Shown: positions 15,613 through 24,685 of the stretch, one piece after another
How the letters are laid out: every line of letters starts with the position of its first letter
Position numbering within the stretch: position 1 is the first letter of the stretch
From: Actinomycetota bacterium
GTDB lineage: Bacteria; Actinomycetota; Thermoleophilia; Gaiellales; F1-60-MAGs149
NCBI GenBank assembly: GCA_016870485.1
Contig: VGBM01000014.1
Span: 1 to 41,543 of the forward strand
Direction of reading: 5' to 3'
Length of the DNA stretch: 41,543 nucleotides
Program-made: the position numbers and the translations under genes
Notes under the pieces: model-generated
What the model saw: only the letters and a program-made list of their open reading frames with translations
The model's database searches: none
Told to the model about the DNA's origin: nothing

Positions 15613-16964
15613 GCGGTGGCGGAAACCTCGGCGCGCGCCCGCGCCGCGGCGCCGGCCGCGGTCCACGCGGAGGTCTCCGCGTACCACGAGCCGAGGTAGT
15701 CGCCGGCGAGGTGGATGCGCTCCTGCGGGCGCATCAGCGTGGGCTGGATGCGGCCGCGGCCGACGAACGGGAACGGGATCCCGGGCGTGACGCGGTGGAT
15801 CCGGCGCTCCACGACGTGCCCCCTGACCCCGGGCAGCACCTCCTCGAGGTCGGCCTGGAAGCGGTCGAGGACCTCCTCGTCGGAGAGGTGCATGATCGCG
15901 CGGCCGAGGTTGGCGGGCGCGTAGACCATGAAGCTCGACCCCCTGGGCCGCTCCGGCAGGAGCTCGGACACGACGTTGGCCATGTTGAAGAGCATCGACG
16001 TGGACCGCTTCGGGGTGGCGATGCCGTAGATGCCGTCCCACGGCTGCGGGCCCTCCTCGTCGGTCAGGAAGGCCGCCGCCACGGTGGGGCCGTAGACGAT
16101 CGCGCGCAGCGCCTCCTCGAGGTCGACCGGCAGGCCCTCGACGAGGTCGGCGGTCGTGTGCGACGGGGTCGCCATGATGACCGACCTGGCGCGCAGCGTG
16201 CGCGCGCCGTCGGGCCCCTCGGTCTCGACCACGACGCGGTCGCCGTCGCGGCGGACCGCGGTCACCCGCGTCGAGTGGCGCAGGTCGGGCAGGCCGGCGG
16301 CGAGGGCGTCCATCAGCCGCTGCGGGCCGCCGACGATCGCGCGGCCGAGGCCGTCGTCCTTGTTCCAGACGAGGTGGAAGTAGCCGACGCCGTAGCCGGC
16401 CGCGATCTCCTCGGGCTCACCCGTGCCGCGGGTCAGGGTGCAGCGGAAGAAGGCGTCCACCTCGGGCGACATCCGCCCGATGGCGTCCGTGAAGGAGGCG
16501 TTGTCCATGAAGTCGAGCATCCGCTGCTGGAGCACCGCCGGGTCCTCGCCGGGCGCGGGCTTCGCGACCTTCGCGTACCGCGCGACGAGCCGGCGCAGCT
16601 TGAGGCCCACCCGGACGAACTCGAGCCGGGCCGACGTCGAGAAGGGCAGCCGCAGCGGGTACAGCTCGATCGGCCCGTCGGAGACGAGGTGCCCGTCGTA
16701 GGAGACGGCGGTCAGGCTGCCCGGCACGTCCGTGGCCTGCACGCCCGTCTCGTCGAGCAGCCGCCCGACGGCGGAGTCGGGGCCGCCGTAGACGTGCGCG
16801 CCCAGGTTGAGCCAGATCGGGCCGCGCTCGGCGGACCAGATCCGGCCGCCCGGACGCTCCGTCGCCTCGACCACGACGACGTCGAGGTCGCGCAGGTCCC
16901 AGCCGGCCGCGAGGCCGGCGATGCCGGCCCCGACCACGATGACGTCGTGCTCCTCGCCGCTCAC
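15609..16964 (-). CDS. Flavin-dependent amine oxidase / phytoene-desaturase-like FAD enzyme
   Basis: 451-residue FAD oxidoreductase with VVGAGIAGLAAGWDL near the N-terminus, VEATERPGGRIW, and the C-terminal flavin motif HLAGDYLGSWYAETSAWTA. It is related to, but clearly different from, the amine oxidase at 5396; together they bracket the microcompartment operon. Substrate unknown; protoporphyrinogen-oxidase-like or other flavin amine oxidase roles are possible. GTG 16964 is supported by TAGGCT 6 nt upstream and the lack of a ribosome site (leaderless). It runs against the amidase gene with a 4-nt overlap of stop codons. Confidence 0.87.
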   Translation of the reverse strand: MSGEEHDVIVVGAGIAGLAAGWDLRDLDVVVVEATERPGGRIWSAERGPIWLNLGAHVYGGPDSAVGRLLDETGVQATDVPGSLTAVSYDGHLVSDGPIELYPLRLPFSTSARLEFVRVGLKLRRLVARYAKVAKPAPGEDPAVLQQRMLDFMDNASFTDAIGRMSPEVDAFFRCTLTRGTGEPEEIAAGYGVGYFHLVWNKDDGLGRAIVGGPQRLMDALAAGLPDLRHSTRVTAVRRDGDRVVVETEGPDGARTLRARSVIMATPSHTTADLVEGLPVDLEEALRAIVYGPTVAAAFLTDEEGPQPWDGIYGIATPKRSTSMLFNMANVVSELLPERPRGSSFMVYAPANLGRAIMHLSDEEVLDRFQADLEEVLPGVRGHVVERRIHRVTPGIPFPFVGRGRIQPTLMRPQERIHLAGDYLGSWYAETSAWTAAGAAARARAEVSATA

Positions 16965-16970
16965 GGCGTC

Positions 16971-16976
16971 AGCCTA
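16971..16976 (-). promoter_or_regulatory. Leaderless -10 box (TAGGCT)
   Basis: On the minus strand TAGGCT is followed by 6 nt and the GTG of the amine oxidase gene. No Shine-Dalgarno is present. Confidence 0.55.
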
Positions 16977-16988
16977 CCGGCGTCCGGC

Positions 16989-17696
16989 CTAGAACACACC
17001 CCACTTGTCCCAGACGTCGTGGACGGCCATGCCGGACAGGATGTCCTGCTTGGCGCCGTGCTCGCTGCGCACCTTCGCGACGACCTCCGCGAGCACCGGC
17101 TCGACGAGGTCCGCGGGCACGATCACCACGCCGTCGTCGTCGCCGACCACGAGGTCGCCGGAGCGCACCGACACCCCCGCGCAGACGATCGGCACATCGT
17201 GCGCCACCACCTCGGCCCGGCCCTTCGTGTCGAACGGGCTGATCCCCGCCGAGAACACCGGGTAGCCGAGCTCGCGCAGCTGGCGCACGTCGCGCACCGG
17301 GCCGTCCACCACCGCCCCGACCGCGCCCTGCGCGGCCGCCGCGAGGCTGAACAGCTCCCCGAACAGCGCCGCGTCGACGCCCGCCTCGACCTGATACACC
17401 GGCACGTCGCCCGGCCCGAGCGCGGCGATCGCCGCCATCTCGCCCGCATACGGCGCCTCCGGCATCAGCCGCGTCGCCACCACCTGCACCGCGCGCGCCC
17501 AGCCCACCAGCGCGAAGCCGCGGTCGATCGGCGCCACCCGCCGATCGAGCACCTGCGCGCGCCGCCCCAGCGCGTCCAGCGCATCCGCGGCCAGGGCCAC
17601 CGAGAGCAGCCGCAGGTCCTCCTCGGCGTGCCCGTGCCGGGCGAAGCCCGCCCCGTCGTTCGGTCCGGCCACGTCGTCCCCCTTGGTGCGGTTCAT
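16989..17696 (-). CDS. RraA-like protein (HMG/CHA aldolase or demethylase fold)
   Basis: 235 residues of the RraA/aldolase family, with the divalent-metal/oxyanion region VGAVVDGPVRDVRQLRELG and closing SGDLVVGDDDGVVIVP. Members that sit in catabolic operons act as class II pyruvate aldolases or oxaloacetate decarboxylases rather than as RNase E inhibitors. ATG 17696 overlaps the stop of the upstream permease (ATGA), so it is the last gene of the ABC importer operon and probably handles a keto-acid product of the imported substrate. Longer upstream starts would run into the permease gene. Confidence 0.87.
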   Translation of the reverse strand: MNRTKGDDVAGPNDGAGFARHGHAEEDLRLLSVALAADALDALGRRAQVLDRRVAPIDRGFALVGWARAVQVVATRLMPEAPYAGEMAAIAALGPGDVPVYQVEAGVDAALFGELFSLAAAAQGAVGAVVDGPVRDVRQLRELGYPVFSAGISPFDTKGRAEVVAHDVPIVCAGVSVRSGDLVVGDDDGVVIVPADLVEPVLAEVVAKVRSEHGAKQDILSGMAVHDVWDKWGVF

Positions 17697-18538
17697 GCGC
17701 GTCCCCTCGAGCGCCGGCGGGCGACCGCCTCGCCGACGATGTTGACGCTGATGGCGAAGAGCGCGATGCACGCCGTCGGCGCGATCACCGTCCACGGCTG
17801 CAGCGTGATGTACGAGCGGTTCTCGGCGATCATCGTCGCCCAGTCGGGCGCGGGCGGCTGGATGCCGATGCCGAGGAAGTTGAGGCCCGCGATGATCAGG
17901 AAGGCGCCGGCGAAGCGGACGCCCGCGTCGGCCACGATCGTGGGGGCGATGTTGGGCAGGATCTCGCGGCGCAGGATCGCGGCGGTGCCCTCGCCCCGCA
18001 CGAGGGCCGACTCGACGTAGCCGGTGGTGGCGACGCCGAGCGTCGCCGCCCGGGCGAGACGGGCGATGCCGGGGATGTTGACGACGGCGACGCCGACCAC
18101 GAGCACGACCGTGCCGGGCCCGAGCCCCGCCGCGAGGACCAGCACGAGCAGGAGCGCCGGGAAGGCGAGCAGCACGTCGTTCATGCGCATCAGGACGGCG
18201 TCGACGAGGCCGCCCCGGTAGCCGGCCACGAGGCCGATCACGCAGCCCGCGGCCTCGGCCACGACGATCGCGGCGACGGCCAGGAGGACGGCGGTGCGCC
18301 CGCCCGCGAGGACGCGCGAGAGGACGTCGCGCCCGAGCGCGTCCGTCCCGAACCAGTGATCGGGGCCCGGCAGGAGGAACGACTTGCCGACCAGCGCGGC
18401 CGGGTCGTACGGGGCGACGAGCGATCCGGCGAGGGCGACCGCCAGCATGATCCCGCCGACGACGGCCCAGACGCCGACGGCGCCGCGCCAGGAGACGCCG
18501 CTGCGGCGCTCGGCCCCGCGGCGGTCGGGCGCGCTCAC
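17693..18538 (-). CDS. ABC transporter permease, DppC/OppC type
   Basis: 281-residue inner-membrane permease of the peptide/nickel class. The N-terminal helix (GVWAVVGGIMLAVALAG) is followed by the GTDALGRDVLSRVLAGGRT motif diagnostic of OppC/DppC proteins, then five more helices. The EAA-type coupling loop is YVESALVRGEGTAAILRREI. GTG 18538 overlaps the stop of the partner permease (GTGA). It forms the translocation channel with the neighbouring permease. Confidence 0.92.
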   Translation of the reverse strand: MSAPDRRGAERRSGVSWRGAVGVWAVVGGIMLAVALAGSLVAPYDPAALVGKSFLLPGPDHWFGTDALGRDVLSRVLAGGRTAVLLAVAAIVVAEAAGCVIGLVAGYRGGLVDAVLMRMNDVLLAFPALLLVLVLAAGLGPGTVVLVVGVAVVNIPGIARLARAATLGVATTGYVESALVRGEGTAAILRREILPNIAPTIVADAGVRFAGAFLIIAGLNFLGIGIQPPAPDWATMIAENRSYITLQPWTVIAPTACIALFAISVNIVGEAVARRRSRGRA

Positions 18539-19512
18539 GCCGCCGCCCTCAGGCGCGGGTCGACGAGAATCGTGGCGATGTCGGCGACGAGGTTGATCAG
18601 GATGAAGGCCAGGGCGAGCAGCATGGCAATCGCCTGGATCACGGGCACGTCGCGGACCTGCACGGCGGTGACGAGCGCGTTGCCAACGCCCGGGTACGCG
18701 AACAGGACCTCGACGATGAAGACGCCGCCCAGCAGCCACTGCGCCGTGGCGGAGACGGCCTGGATCGTCGGCGCGAGGCTGTTGCGGACCGCGTAGCGGA
18801 CCACGATCCGCCGCTCCGGCACGCCCGCCAGGCGGGCCGCCTCGACGTAGTCGGTGGCCATCGCCTCGATGGTGCTGATCCGGACGATGCGGATCAGGTA
18901 GGCGGCGCCGGCGATGATCAGGGTCAGGACGGGGAGCACCAGGAACTCCGGCACGGTCAGCGGGTTGACGTCGCCCGATACCAGCGAGACCGCGGGCAGC
19001 ACGGGCACGTAGACGGCGAGCGCGAGCACGAGCAGCGCGCCGATCACGAACTCGGGGACGGCGGTCAGGGTCAGCGAGACGCCGGCGGCGGCGCGGTCGA
19101 GCGAGCGCCCCTGGCGCACGCCCGAGAGGATGCCGACGAGGAGCGCGAGGGGCACGAGCAGGAGCAGCGTCGCCCCGGCGAGGACGGCGGTGTTGCGGAC
19201 CGGCGTGGCGATCAGCTCGGAGACGGGCATCCGCGTGCCGGCGAGGGACGTGCCGAGGTCGCCGCGGACGAGGTCGCCGAGCCACCCCAGGTAGCGCTGG
19301 ACGAACGGGTCGCCCAGCCCGAGCTGCTCACGCAGCGCGGCGACCGCCTCGGGGGTCGCGTTGCGGCCGAGCACGGCCGCGGCCACGTCGCCCGGCAGGA
19401 CGGTGGTCGCCGCGTAGACGAGGAACGAGACGACGAGGGCGAGCACGAGCGCGACGCCGATCCGGCGCAGGATCATCCAGATCAGGCCGTGGGAACTCGC
19501 AGCGCCGGGCAC
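18535..19512 (-). CDS. ABC transporter permease, DppB/OppB type
   Basis: 325-residue permease with a first helix ILRRIGVALVLALVVSFLVY, the family motif RNATPEAVAALREQLGLGDP in the first periplasmic loop, and the coupling-loop sequence DYVEAARLAGVPERRIVVRY. Six membrane segments are visible, normal for OppB. GTG 19512 has GGAGGAGGG about 8 nt upstream. It lies 39 nt after the binding-protein gene on the same strand. Confidence 0.92.
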   Translation of the reverse strand: MPGAASSHGLIWMILRRIGVALVLALVVSFLVYAATTVLPGDVAAAVLGRNATPEAVAALREQLGLGDPFVQRYLGWLGDLVRGDLGTSLAGTRMPVSELIATPVRNTAVLAGATLLLLVPLALLVGILSGVRQGRSLDRAAAGVSLTLTAVPEFVIGALLVLALAVYVPVLPAVSLVSGDVNPLTVPEFLVLPVLTLIIAGAAYLIRIVRISTIEAMATDYVEAARLAGVPERRIVVRYAVRNSLAPTIQAVSATAQWLLGGVFIVEVLFAYPGVGNALVTAVQVRDVPVIQAIAMLLALAFILINLVADIATILVDPRLRAAA

Positions 19513-19551
19513 GTGCCCGCCCTCCTCCGTCGCCTCAGGCTCCGCTCCGGT

Positions 19552-21189
19552 TTACGCCTGGTACCACATCTCCCGGAAGCGCAGATCGTTCCAGATGAAG
19601 CCGATCCGCGGCTGGACGCCCTGGATCGTCGGCTTCCCGGCGAACAGGCCGTCGCCCCAGTTGAAGATGATCTCGCCGCCGTTCTCCCAGAGCGGCCCCT
19701 GCAGCTCCTGGTAGCGCGCGTTGCGCTCGGCGTCGTCGGCGACCGCGGAGGCGGCGATGAACTCCTTCTCCCAGGCGGGGTCGTTCCAGCGGGTCTCGTT
19801 GTACGGCCCGTCCTTGAAGTACGCCATCGGGGCGATGTACTCGAACGAGTCGTTGCCCCAGTAGGTCTCGCCGAACGGCACCTTCAGGTAGTAGAGGTCC
19901 GTGTTGTAGACGTCGGCCTGCGGGATCTTCTTGAGGTTGATCGTGATCCCGGACGCCTTCGCCTGCTGCGCGAAGGCCTGGGCGGCGTCGGGGTAGAGGC
20001 CGGTCACGAGCTCGACCGTCAGCCCCTCCTTGCCGGCCTCCTTGAGCAGGGCCTTCGCCTTCTCCGGGTCGTAGGCGCGCTGCGGCAGGTCCGCGTTGTA
20101 CGACGGGAACGACGGCCCGTGCAGGTCGTTGGCGAGCGTGGCCTGGTCCTGGAAGAGCAGGCTCATCATCTGCTCGCGGTCGATCGAGAGCTTCATCGCC
20201 TCGCGCACCTTCGGGTCGTCGAACGGCGCGACGTCCATGCGCATGTTGAACTGCGGCGGGTTGGCGCCCGGGACCCGGAACAGCGCCGCGGCCGCGTTGC
20301 CCTCGAGCTCGAGGGCCTGCGCGATCACGTCGAAGTTCTCGGTACCGTCGATCTGGCCGGCGAGGAGCGCCGCCTTCTGCTGCTCCTTGGCGATCTGGAT
20401 CAGCTCGACGGCGTCGAAGTACGGCTCCGGCGCGAGGAAGTACCCGTCGAAGCGCGTCATCACCGTCTTCTGGCCCGGCTCGAAGGACTCGAGCTTGAAC
20501 GGGCCGGTGCCGACGACGCTCGCGGGGTCGGCGATGTCCTTCGTGCCATCCTTGAGGATGAAGAGCGGCTTCTGCGAGAGGAACCACTGGAAGTTGCCGT
20601 ACGGCGCCTTCAGCACGAACTCGACCGTGAGGTCGTCCTTGACCGACGACGTGGCGACGTCGATGTACGGGTCGACGCTGGCGAAGTAGGGCGCCTTCGG
20701 GTCGCCGCCGATGCGGCGGAAACTCCACAGGACGTCGGCGGCGGTCAGGGGCGAGCCGTCGTGGAAGGTGACGCCGGAGCGCAGCTTGACGATCCACGTG
20801 GTGGAGGTGTCGTCGGCCGCCTCGATCGACTCGGCGAGGTGCGGCTTGACGGTGCCGTCGATCTGGGTCTCGGCGAGGCGGTCGTAGAGGTTGAAGGCGC
20901 GGTACTGGTCGACGACCGACGCGATCGCGTGCGGGTCGAGGGTCTCGGTCGGGCCGGCGTCGGAGATCGCGGCCCGGAACACCCCGCCCGCCGTCGGCGC
21001 GCCGGATGTGGTCTCGGTGTTGGCGGCCGTCGACATGGCGCCCGTGGCGCCGCCGTCGGTGGTCGCCGAGCCGCCGCCGCACGCCGCCAGGAGCGACGGC
21101 ACGACGATCAGCCCGGCCCCGGCCATCGCGCCGCGCTCGAGCAGGCGCCGGCGGTTGAGCCTGATGTTGAACTCCTCGCTGCGGTCCAT
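19552..21189 (-). CDS. Extracellular solute-binding lipoprotein, family 5
   Basis: 545-residue SBP_bac_5 protein. The N-terminus has a twin-arginine stretch NRRRLLERG, a hydrophobic core and the lipobox LLAAC, so it is exported (probably Tat) and lipid-anchored. Family marks are GPTETLDPHAIASVV, DGTVKPHLAESIEAADD and GVTFHDGSPLTAADVLWSF. Family 5 proteins bind peptides, but relatives in sugar-acid loci bind oligosaccharides; the LacI, UxuA, SMP-30 and RraA neighbours favour a carbohydrate acid. It is the first gene of the operon. AGGAG precedes ATG 21189, and a promoter with a LacI-type operator lies 40-95 bp upstream. Confidence 0.92.
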   Translation of the reverse strand: MDRSEEFNIRLNRRRLLERGAMAGAGLIVVPSLLAACGGGSATTDGGATGAMSTAANTETTSGAPTAGGVFRAAISDAGPTETLDPHAIASVVDQYRAFNLYDRLAETQIDGTVKPHLAESIEAADDTSTTWIVKLRSGVTFHDGSPLTAADVLWSFRRIGGDPKAPYFASVDPYIDVATSSVKDDLTVEFVLKAPYGNFQWFLSQKPLFILKDGTKDIADPASVVGTGPFKLESFEPGQKTVMTRFDGYFLAPEPYFDAVELIQIAKEQQKAALLAGQIDGTENFDVIAQALELEGNAAAALFRVPGANPPQFNMRMDVAPFDDPKVREAMKLSIDREQMMSLLFQDQATLANDLHGPSFPSYNADLPQRAYDPEKAKALLKEAGKEGLTVELVTGLYPDAAQAFAQQAKASGITINLKKIPQADVYNTDLYYLKVPFGETYWGNDSFEYIAPMAYFKDGPYNETRWNDPAWEKEFIAASAVADDAERNARYQELQGPLWENGGEIIFNWGDGLFAGKPTIQGVQPRIGFIWNDLRFREMWYQA

Positions 21190-21230
21190 CTCCGCTCCTC
21201 TTCCCCGTCGAGTGGTGCCCGATCCATATT

Positions 21231-21244
21231 TTGGATCGTTACAG
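21231..21244. promoter_or_regulatory. Putative LacI-family operator O1
   Basis: TTGGATCGTTACAG matches the perfect palindrome at 26765-26778 (TTGGATCGATCCAA) at 11 of 14 positions, including the central CG typical of LacI-family sites. It begins just downstream of the predicted start of transcription of the ABC operon, a position suited to repression. A further inverted repeat, GATCCA-TATTT-TGGATC, covers 21221-21237 and shares its right arm. Confidence 0.65.
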
Positions 21245-21251
21245 TATTGCG

Positions 21252-21281
21252 AGTCTATGCTGCCGCGACCGGGTCCGTCAA
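21252..21281 (-). promoter_or_regulatory. Promoter of the ABC importer operon
   Basis: On the minus strand TTGACG (21281-21276), an 18-bp spacer, and TAGACT (21257-21252). The predicted start near 21245 sits immediately before the LacI-type operator. The same 18-bp spacing and operator distance recur upstream of the uxuA-like gene. Confidence 0.65.
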
Positions 21282-21288
21282 GGCCCGC

Positions 21289-21317
21289 TTGTGGAAGCCC
21301 GCCCCACCCCGTACCGT
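21289..21317 (+). promoter_or_regulatory. Promoter of the ATPase-lactonase-SDR operon
   Basis: TTGTGG (21289-21294), 17-bp spacer, TACCGT (21312-21317), 10 nt before ATG 21328, so the leader would be only a few bases. It is divergent from the ABC importer promoter, whose -35 lies about 8 bp from this one, so repression of one could affect the other. Confidence 0.45.
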
Positions 21318-21327
21318 CGCCGCACCC

Positions 21328-23079
21328 ATGACCGACCGCCACCCCGACCTCCTCGCCGTCGACGGCCTCCGCGTCGAGACGACCGGTGGGCGGGAGATCG
21401 TCCGCGGCGTGTCGCTCGCGGTCGTCCGAGGCGAGCTCGTCGGGCTGATCGGCGAGTCGGGCAGCGGCAAGACCACCGTGGCCCTCGCCTGCCTCGGCTA
21501 CGCCCGGCCCGGCCTGCGGATCGCCGGCGGCACGGTGCGGGTTGGCGAGGTCGACCTGCTCCAGCTGCCCGAGCGCGCGGTGCGCGCCCTGCGCGGCGAC
21601 CTCGTCGCCTACGTGCCCCAGGACCCCGGCGCGTCCCTGAACCCGGCCTACCGGGTCGCCGACCACCTCGCCGAGGCCCGCCGCGACCGCCCGCGGGCGC
21701 CGACGGCCGAGGAGCTCCTGCGCCGCGTGCGCCTGCCCGACGACCCGGGCTTCCTGCGCCGCTCCACGCACCAGCTGTCGGGCGGCCAGCAGCAGCGCAT
21801 CGCGATCGCGATGGCGCTCGCGGGCGGCGCCGAGCTGATCCTCCTCGACGAGCCGACGACCGGCCTCGACGCGGTCACGAAGGCCGCGCTCCTGCGCGAG
21901 CTGCGCGATCTCTGCGACAGCGGGATCGCCGCGGTCCTCGTCAGCCACGACCTCGCCGCGGTCAGCGGCATCGCCGACCGGGTCGCCGTGATGTACGACG
22001 GGGTGCTCGTCGAGCAGGGGCCGCTGCGCGACGTCCTGACCGCCCCGCTCCACCCCTACACCGACGCGCTGATCGCGGCGGTCCCCGCGGCCCGCTCCGC
22101 CACCCGACCCGCCGCCGGGCCCGCCGCCGGGGAGCCGCCGGCGGCCACCGGCTGCCCGTACGCCACGCGCTGCGCCCGCACCGACGACGCCTGCCGGGCC
22201 GCGCTGCCCGCCATCGCCGCCCTCGGCGACCGGGCCGTCCGCTGCCTGCACCCGCTGGACGGCGCCGGGCTCGTGCACGGCGCGCCCGTCGCCCGCCTCG
22301 CCGCCGCGGACGCCGCCCCGGCGCTGCGCGTCGCCGACCTGCGCGCGGAGCACGGCGGCCGCGCGGTCGTGGACGGGGTCGGCTTCGAGGTGCGCACGGG
22401 TGAGTGCGTGGCGCTGGTCGGCGAGTCGGGCAGCGGCAAGACGACCATCGCGCGCTGCGTCGTCGGCCTGCACCGCCCCGCGGCCGGATCGGTCGAGCTC
22501 GACGGGCGGGCGCTGGCCCCGACGGCGCGGGCCCGCAGCCGCGACGAGCGCGCCGCGATCCAGATCGTCTTCCAGAACCCGAGCAGCGCGCTCAACCCGC
22601 GCCTGACGGTGGGTGAGGCGATCGCCCGGCCACCCGTGCTCCTGCACGGCGCCTCCGGGGAGGCGGCGCGCCGCGAGGTCGACGAGCGCCTCGCGCAGGT
22701 GCGGCTGCCCGCCGCGATGGCCGCGCGCCTGCCCCACGAGCTCTCGGGCGGCGAGCGCCAGCGCGTCGCGATCGCCTGCGCCCTCGCGGCGCGCCCGCGC
22801 GTCCTCGTCTGCGACGAGGTCACCTCGGCGCTCGACGTGTCGGTGCAGGCCTCGGTCCTCGACCTGCTCGCCGATCTCCGGCTCGAGCTCGGACTGTCGA
22901 TGCTCTTCATCACCCACGACCTCGGCGTCGTCAACGCCCTCGCCGATCGCACGATCGTGCTCGCCGCCGGGCGGATCGTCGAGGCCGGACCGACCGACGA
23001 CGTCCTCGGGCACCCCCGTGAGCCCTACACCGGGGAGCTGCTCGCCGCGTCCGCAACGCTGCCGGCGGCCGAGCGGTGA
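21328..23079 (+). CDS. Fused double ATPase of an Opp/Dpp-type ABC importer (OppD-OppF)
   Basis: 583 residues containing two complete nucleotide-binding domains. Domain 1 (about 1-320): Walker A GESGSGKTT, signature LSGGQQQR, Walker B LILLDEPTTG, then the Cys-rich C-terminal motif of oligopeptide ATPases (CPYATRCARTDDAC...RCLHP). Domain 2 (about 325-583): GESGSGKTT, LSGGERQR, VLVCDEVTSALDVS. It should energise the permeases encoded divergently at 17693-19512. Only one polypeptide is required instead of the usual OppD plus OppF. It overlaps the lactonase gene by 4 nt (GTGA). Confidence 0.93.
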   Translation: MTDRHPDLLAVDGLRVETTGGREIVRGVSLAVVRGELVGLIGESGSGKTTVALACLGYARPGLRIAGGTVRVGEVDLLQLPERAVRALRGDLVAYVPQDPGASLNPAYRVADHLAEARRDRPRAPTAEELLRRVRLPDDPGFLRRSTHQLSGGQQQRIAIAMALAGGAELILLDEPTTGLDAVTKAALLRELRDLCDSGIAAVLVSHDLAAVSGIADRVAVMYDGVLVEQGPLRDVLTAPLHPYTDALIAAVPAARSATRPAAGPAAGEPPAATGCPYATRCARTDDACRAALPAIAALGDRAVRCLHPLDGAGLVHGAPVARLAAADAAPALRVADLRAEHGGRAVVDGVGFEVRTGECVALVGESGSGKTTIARCVVGLHRPAAGSVELDGRALAPTARARSRDERAAIQIVFQNPSSALNPRLTVGEAIARPPVLLHGASGEAARREVDERLAQVRLPAAMAARLPHELSGGERQRVAIACALAARPRVLVCDEVTSALDVSVQASVLDLLADLRLELGLSMLFITHDLGVVNALADRTIVLAAGRIVEAGPTDDVLGHPREPYTGELLAASATLPAAER

Positions 23080-23927
23080 GCGCCGCCCTCGACCCGGGGC
23101 TGCCGGCGGGCCTCCGGGCCCTCGGCGACGGGTGCCTCGACCACTGCGAGAACGTCGCCTGGGACCCGGCCGCGGGCCACGCGCTGGCCGGCGGCGAGGC
23201 CGGCCAGCTGTACCGGATCGGGCTCGACGGGTCGGTCGACGAGGCCTGCCGGGTGCCGGGCGCGTTCCTGCTCGGGCTGGCCGTCGACCGGGACGGCGCC
23301 GTCATCGCCTGCGACGTGCGCCAGGGCCTGGTCCACCGCATCGACCCGTCCGGCGCGGCCGCACCGCTCGGGCCCCCGCTCGCGTCGCCTAACTACCCGG
23401 CGCTCGCGGCCGACGGCACCCTCTACGTCAGCCTCGAGGGGCGTCATCGGGGCGGCGACGGCGGGATCGTCGCGATCGACCCGTCGGGCCGTGCGACGCC
23501 CGTGCCGCTGGCCCGCCCGCTCGACTTCGGCAACGCCCTACTCGTCGAGGGCGACCACCTCGTCGTCGTCGAGTCGGACGGTCCGCGCGTCAGCCGCGTG
23601 GCCCGCGACGGCGGCGAGCGCGAGACGCTCGTCGAGCTCCCCGGCACGGTGCCGGACGGGCTCGCGCGCGACGCCGAGGGCGGGCTCTGGATCAGCTGCT
23701 ACCAGCCCAACCGCATCCTGCGCCTCGCGCCCGACGGCGCGCTCGTGACGATCGCCGACGACATCCTCGGCTGGCACCTGCCGATGCCGACCGGCCTCTG
23801 CTTCGGGGGGCCCGACCTGCGCACCTTGCTGGTGGCCTGCCTGGGCGGCTGGTCCCTGGCCGCTTTCGACAGCCCCGTGGCCGGCCGCCTGCCGGAGCGG
23901 CTCGCCGGGGCGGAGGAGGGGACATGA
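23076..23927 (+). CDS. SMP-30/gluconolactonase family sugar lactonase
   Basis: 283-residue six-bladed beta-propeller of the SMP-30/gluconolaconase/LRE family. The metal-binding Glu is in HCENVAWD near the N-terminus and a catalytic-type Asp in GTVPDGLARDAEGGLWI. It should hydrolyse a sugar lactone to the aldonic acid, a step that fits oxidation of a sugar by the SDR encoded next. GTG 23076 overlaps the ATPase stop; its own stop overlaps the next start (ATGA). Confidence 0.88.
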   Translation: MSAALDPGLPAGLRALGDGCLDHCENVAWDPAAGHALAGGEAGQLYRIGLDGSVDEACRVPGAFLLGLAVDRDGAVIACDVRQGLVHRIDPSGAAAPLGPPLASPNYPALAADGTLYVSLEGRHRGGDGGIVAIDPSGRATPVPLARPLDFGNALLVEGDHLVVVESDGPRVSRVARDGGERETLVELPGTVPDGLARDAEGGLWISCYQPNRILRLAPDGALVTIADDILGWHLPMPTGLCFGGPDLRTLLVACLGGWSLAAFDSPVAGRLPERLAGAEEGT

Positions 23928-24685
23928 GCGGATCCTGCGTGGTGACCGGTGCGGCCCGGGGGCTCGGGCGCGCCACGGCCGAGCTCCTCGTGGAGCGGGG
24001 CTGGTCGGTGATAGGCGTCGACATCGACGCGGCGGCCCTCGCGGCGGCCGCGGAGGCCGTCGGCTTCACCGCCGTCCAGGGCTCGATCGCCGACTGGTCG
24101 ACGCACGAGCGGGCGGCCGACGCCGCCGCGGCGCTCGGCCCGCTGACCGGCTGGGTCAACAACGCCGCGATCGACCTGCAGGGCGCGGCTCACCAGGTCG
24201 ACGAGCGCCACCTCGAGGACGGCCTCGCCGTGCTGCTGCGCGGGCCGATGGCCGGGATCGCCGTCGCCACCCGGCGGATGGTCGCGGGCGGGGGCGGCAG
24301 CATCGTCACCGTCTCGTCGATTCAGGCGGTCGCCACCTTCCCCGGCTACTACGTCTACGGCGCGGCCAAGGCCGCCCTGCTCCAGGCCACACGCAGCGTG
24401 GCCGTCGACTACGGCCCGCACGGCATCCGCTGCAACGCCGTCCTCCCGGGCACGATCGACACGCCGATGCTCGACGAGGTCCTGCCCGCCGGGATGTCGC
24501 GCGCCGAGGCCGTCGCGAAGGAGGGCGAGATCTCGCCGCTGGGGCGCGTCGCGGAGGCCGGCGAGGTCGCCGCGGTGATCGCGTTCCTCCTCTCCGACGA
24601 GGCCTCCTACGTGAGCGGCGCGGGGATCGCCGTGGACGGCGCCACGACCGCGCGCTGCTACCCGTACGGCGAGATCGACCCCTAA
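23924..24685 (+). CDS. Short-chain dehydrogenase/reductase (sugar/polyol type)
   Basis: 253-residue classical SDR: TGAARGLGRA cofactor loop, acidic GVDID after the second strand (NAD+ preference), NNAA, catalytic S-Y-K with YVYGAAK. The C-terminal ASYVSGAGIAVDGA is standard. Likely oxidises a sugar or sugar acid whose lactone is opened by the preceding SMP-30 protein. Third gene of the plus-strand operon. Its TAA overlaps the LacI stop on the other strand (24682-24685). Confidence 0.88.
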   Translation: MSGSCVVTGAARGLGRATAELLVERGWSVIGVDIDAAALAAAAEAVGFTAVQGSIADWSTHERAADAAAALGPLTGWVNNAAIDLQGAAHQVDERHLEDGLAVLLRGPMAGIAVATRRMVAGGGGSIVTVSSIQAVATFPGYYVYGAAKAALLQATRSVAVDYGPHGIRCNAVLPGTIDTPMLDEVLPAGMSRAEAVAKEGEISPLGRVAEAGEVAAVIAFLLSDEASYVSGAGIAVDGATTARCYPYGEIDP

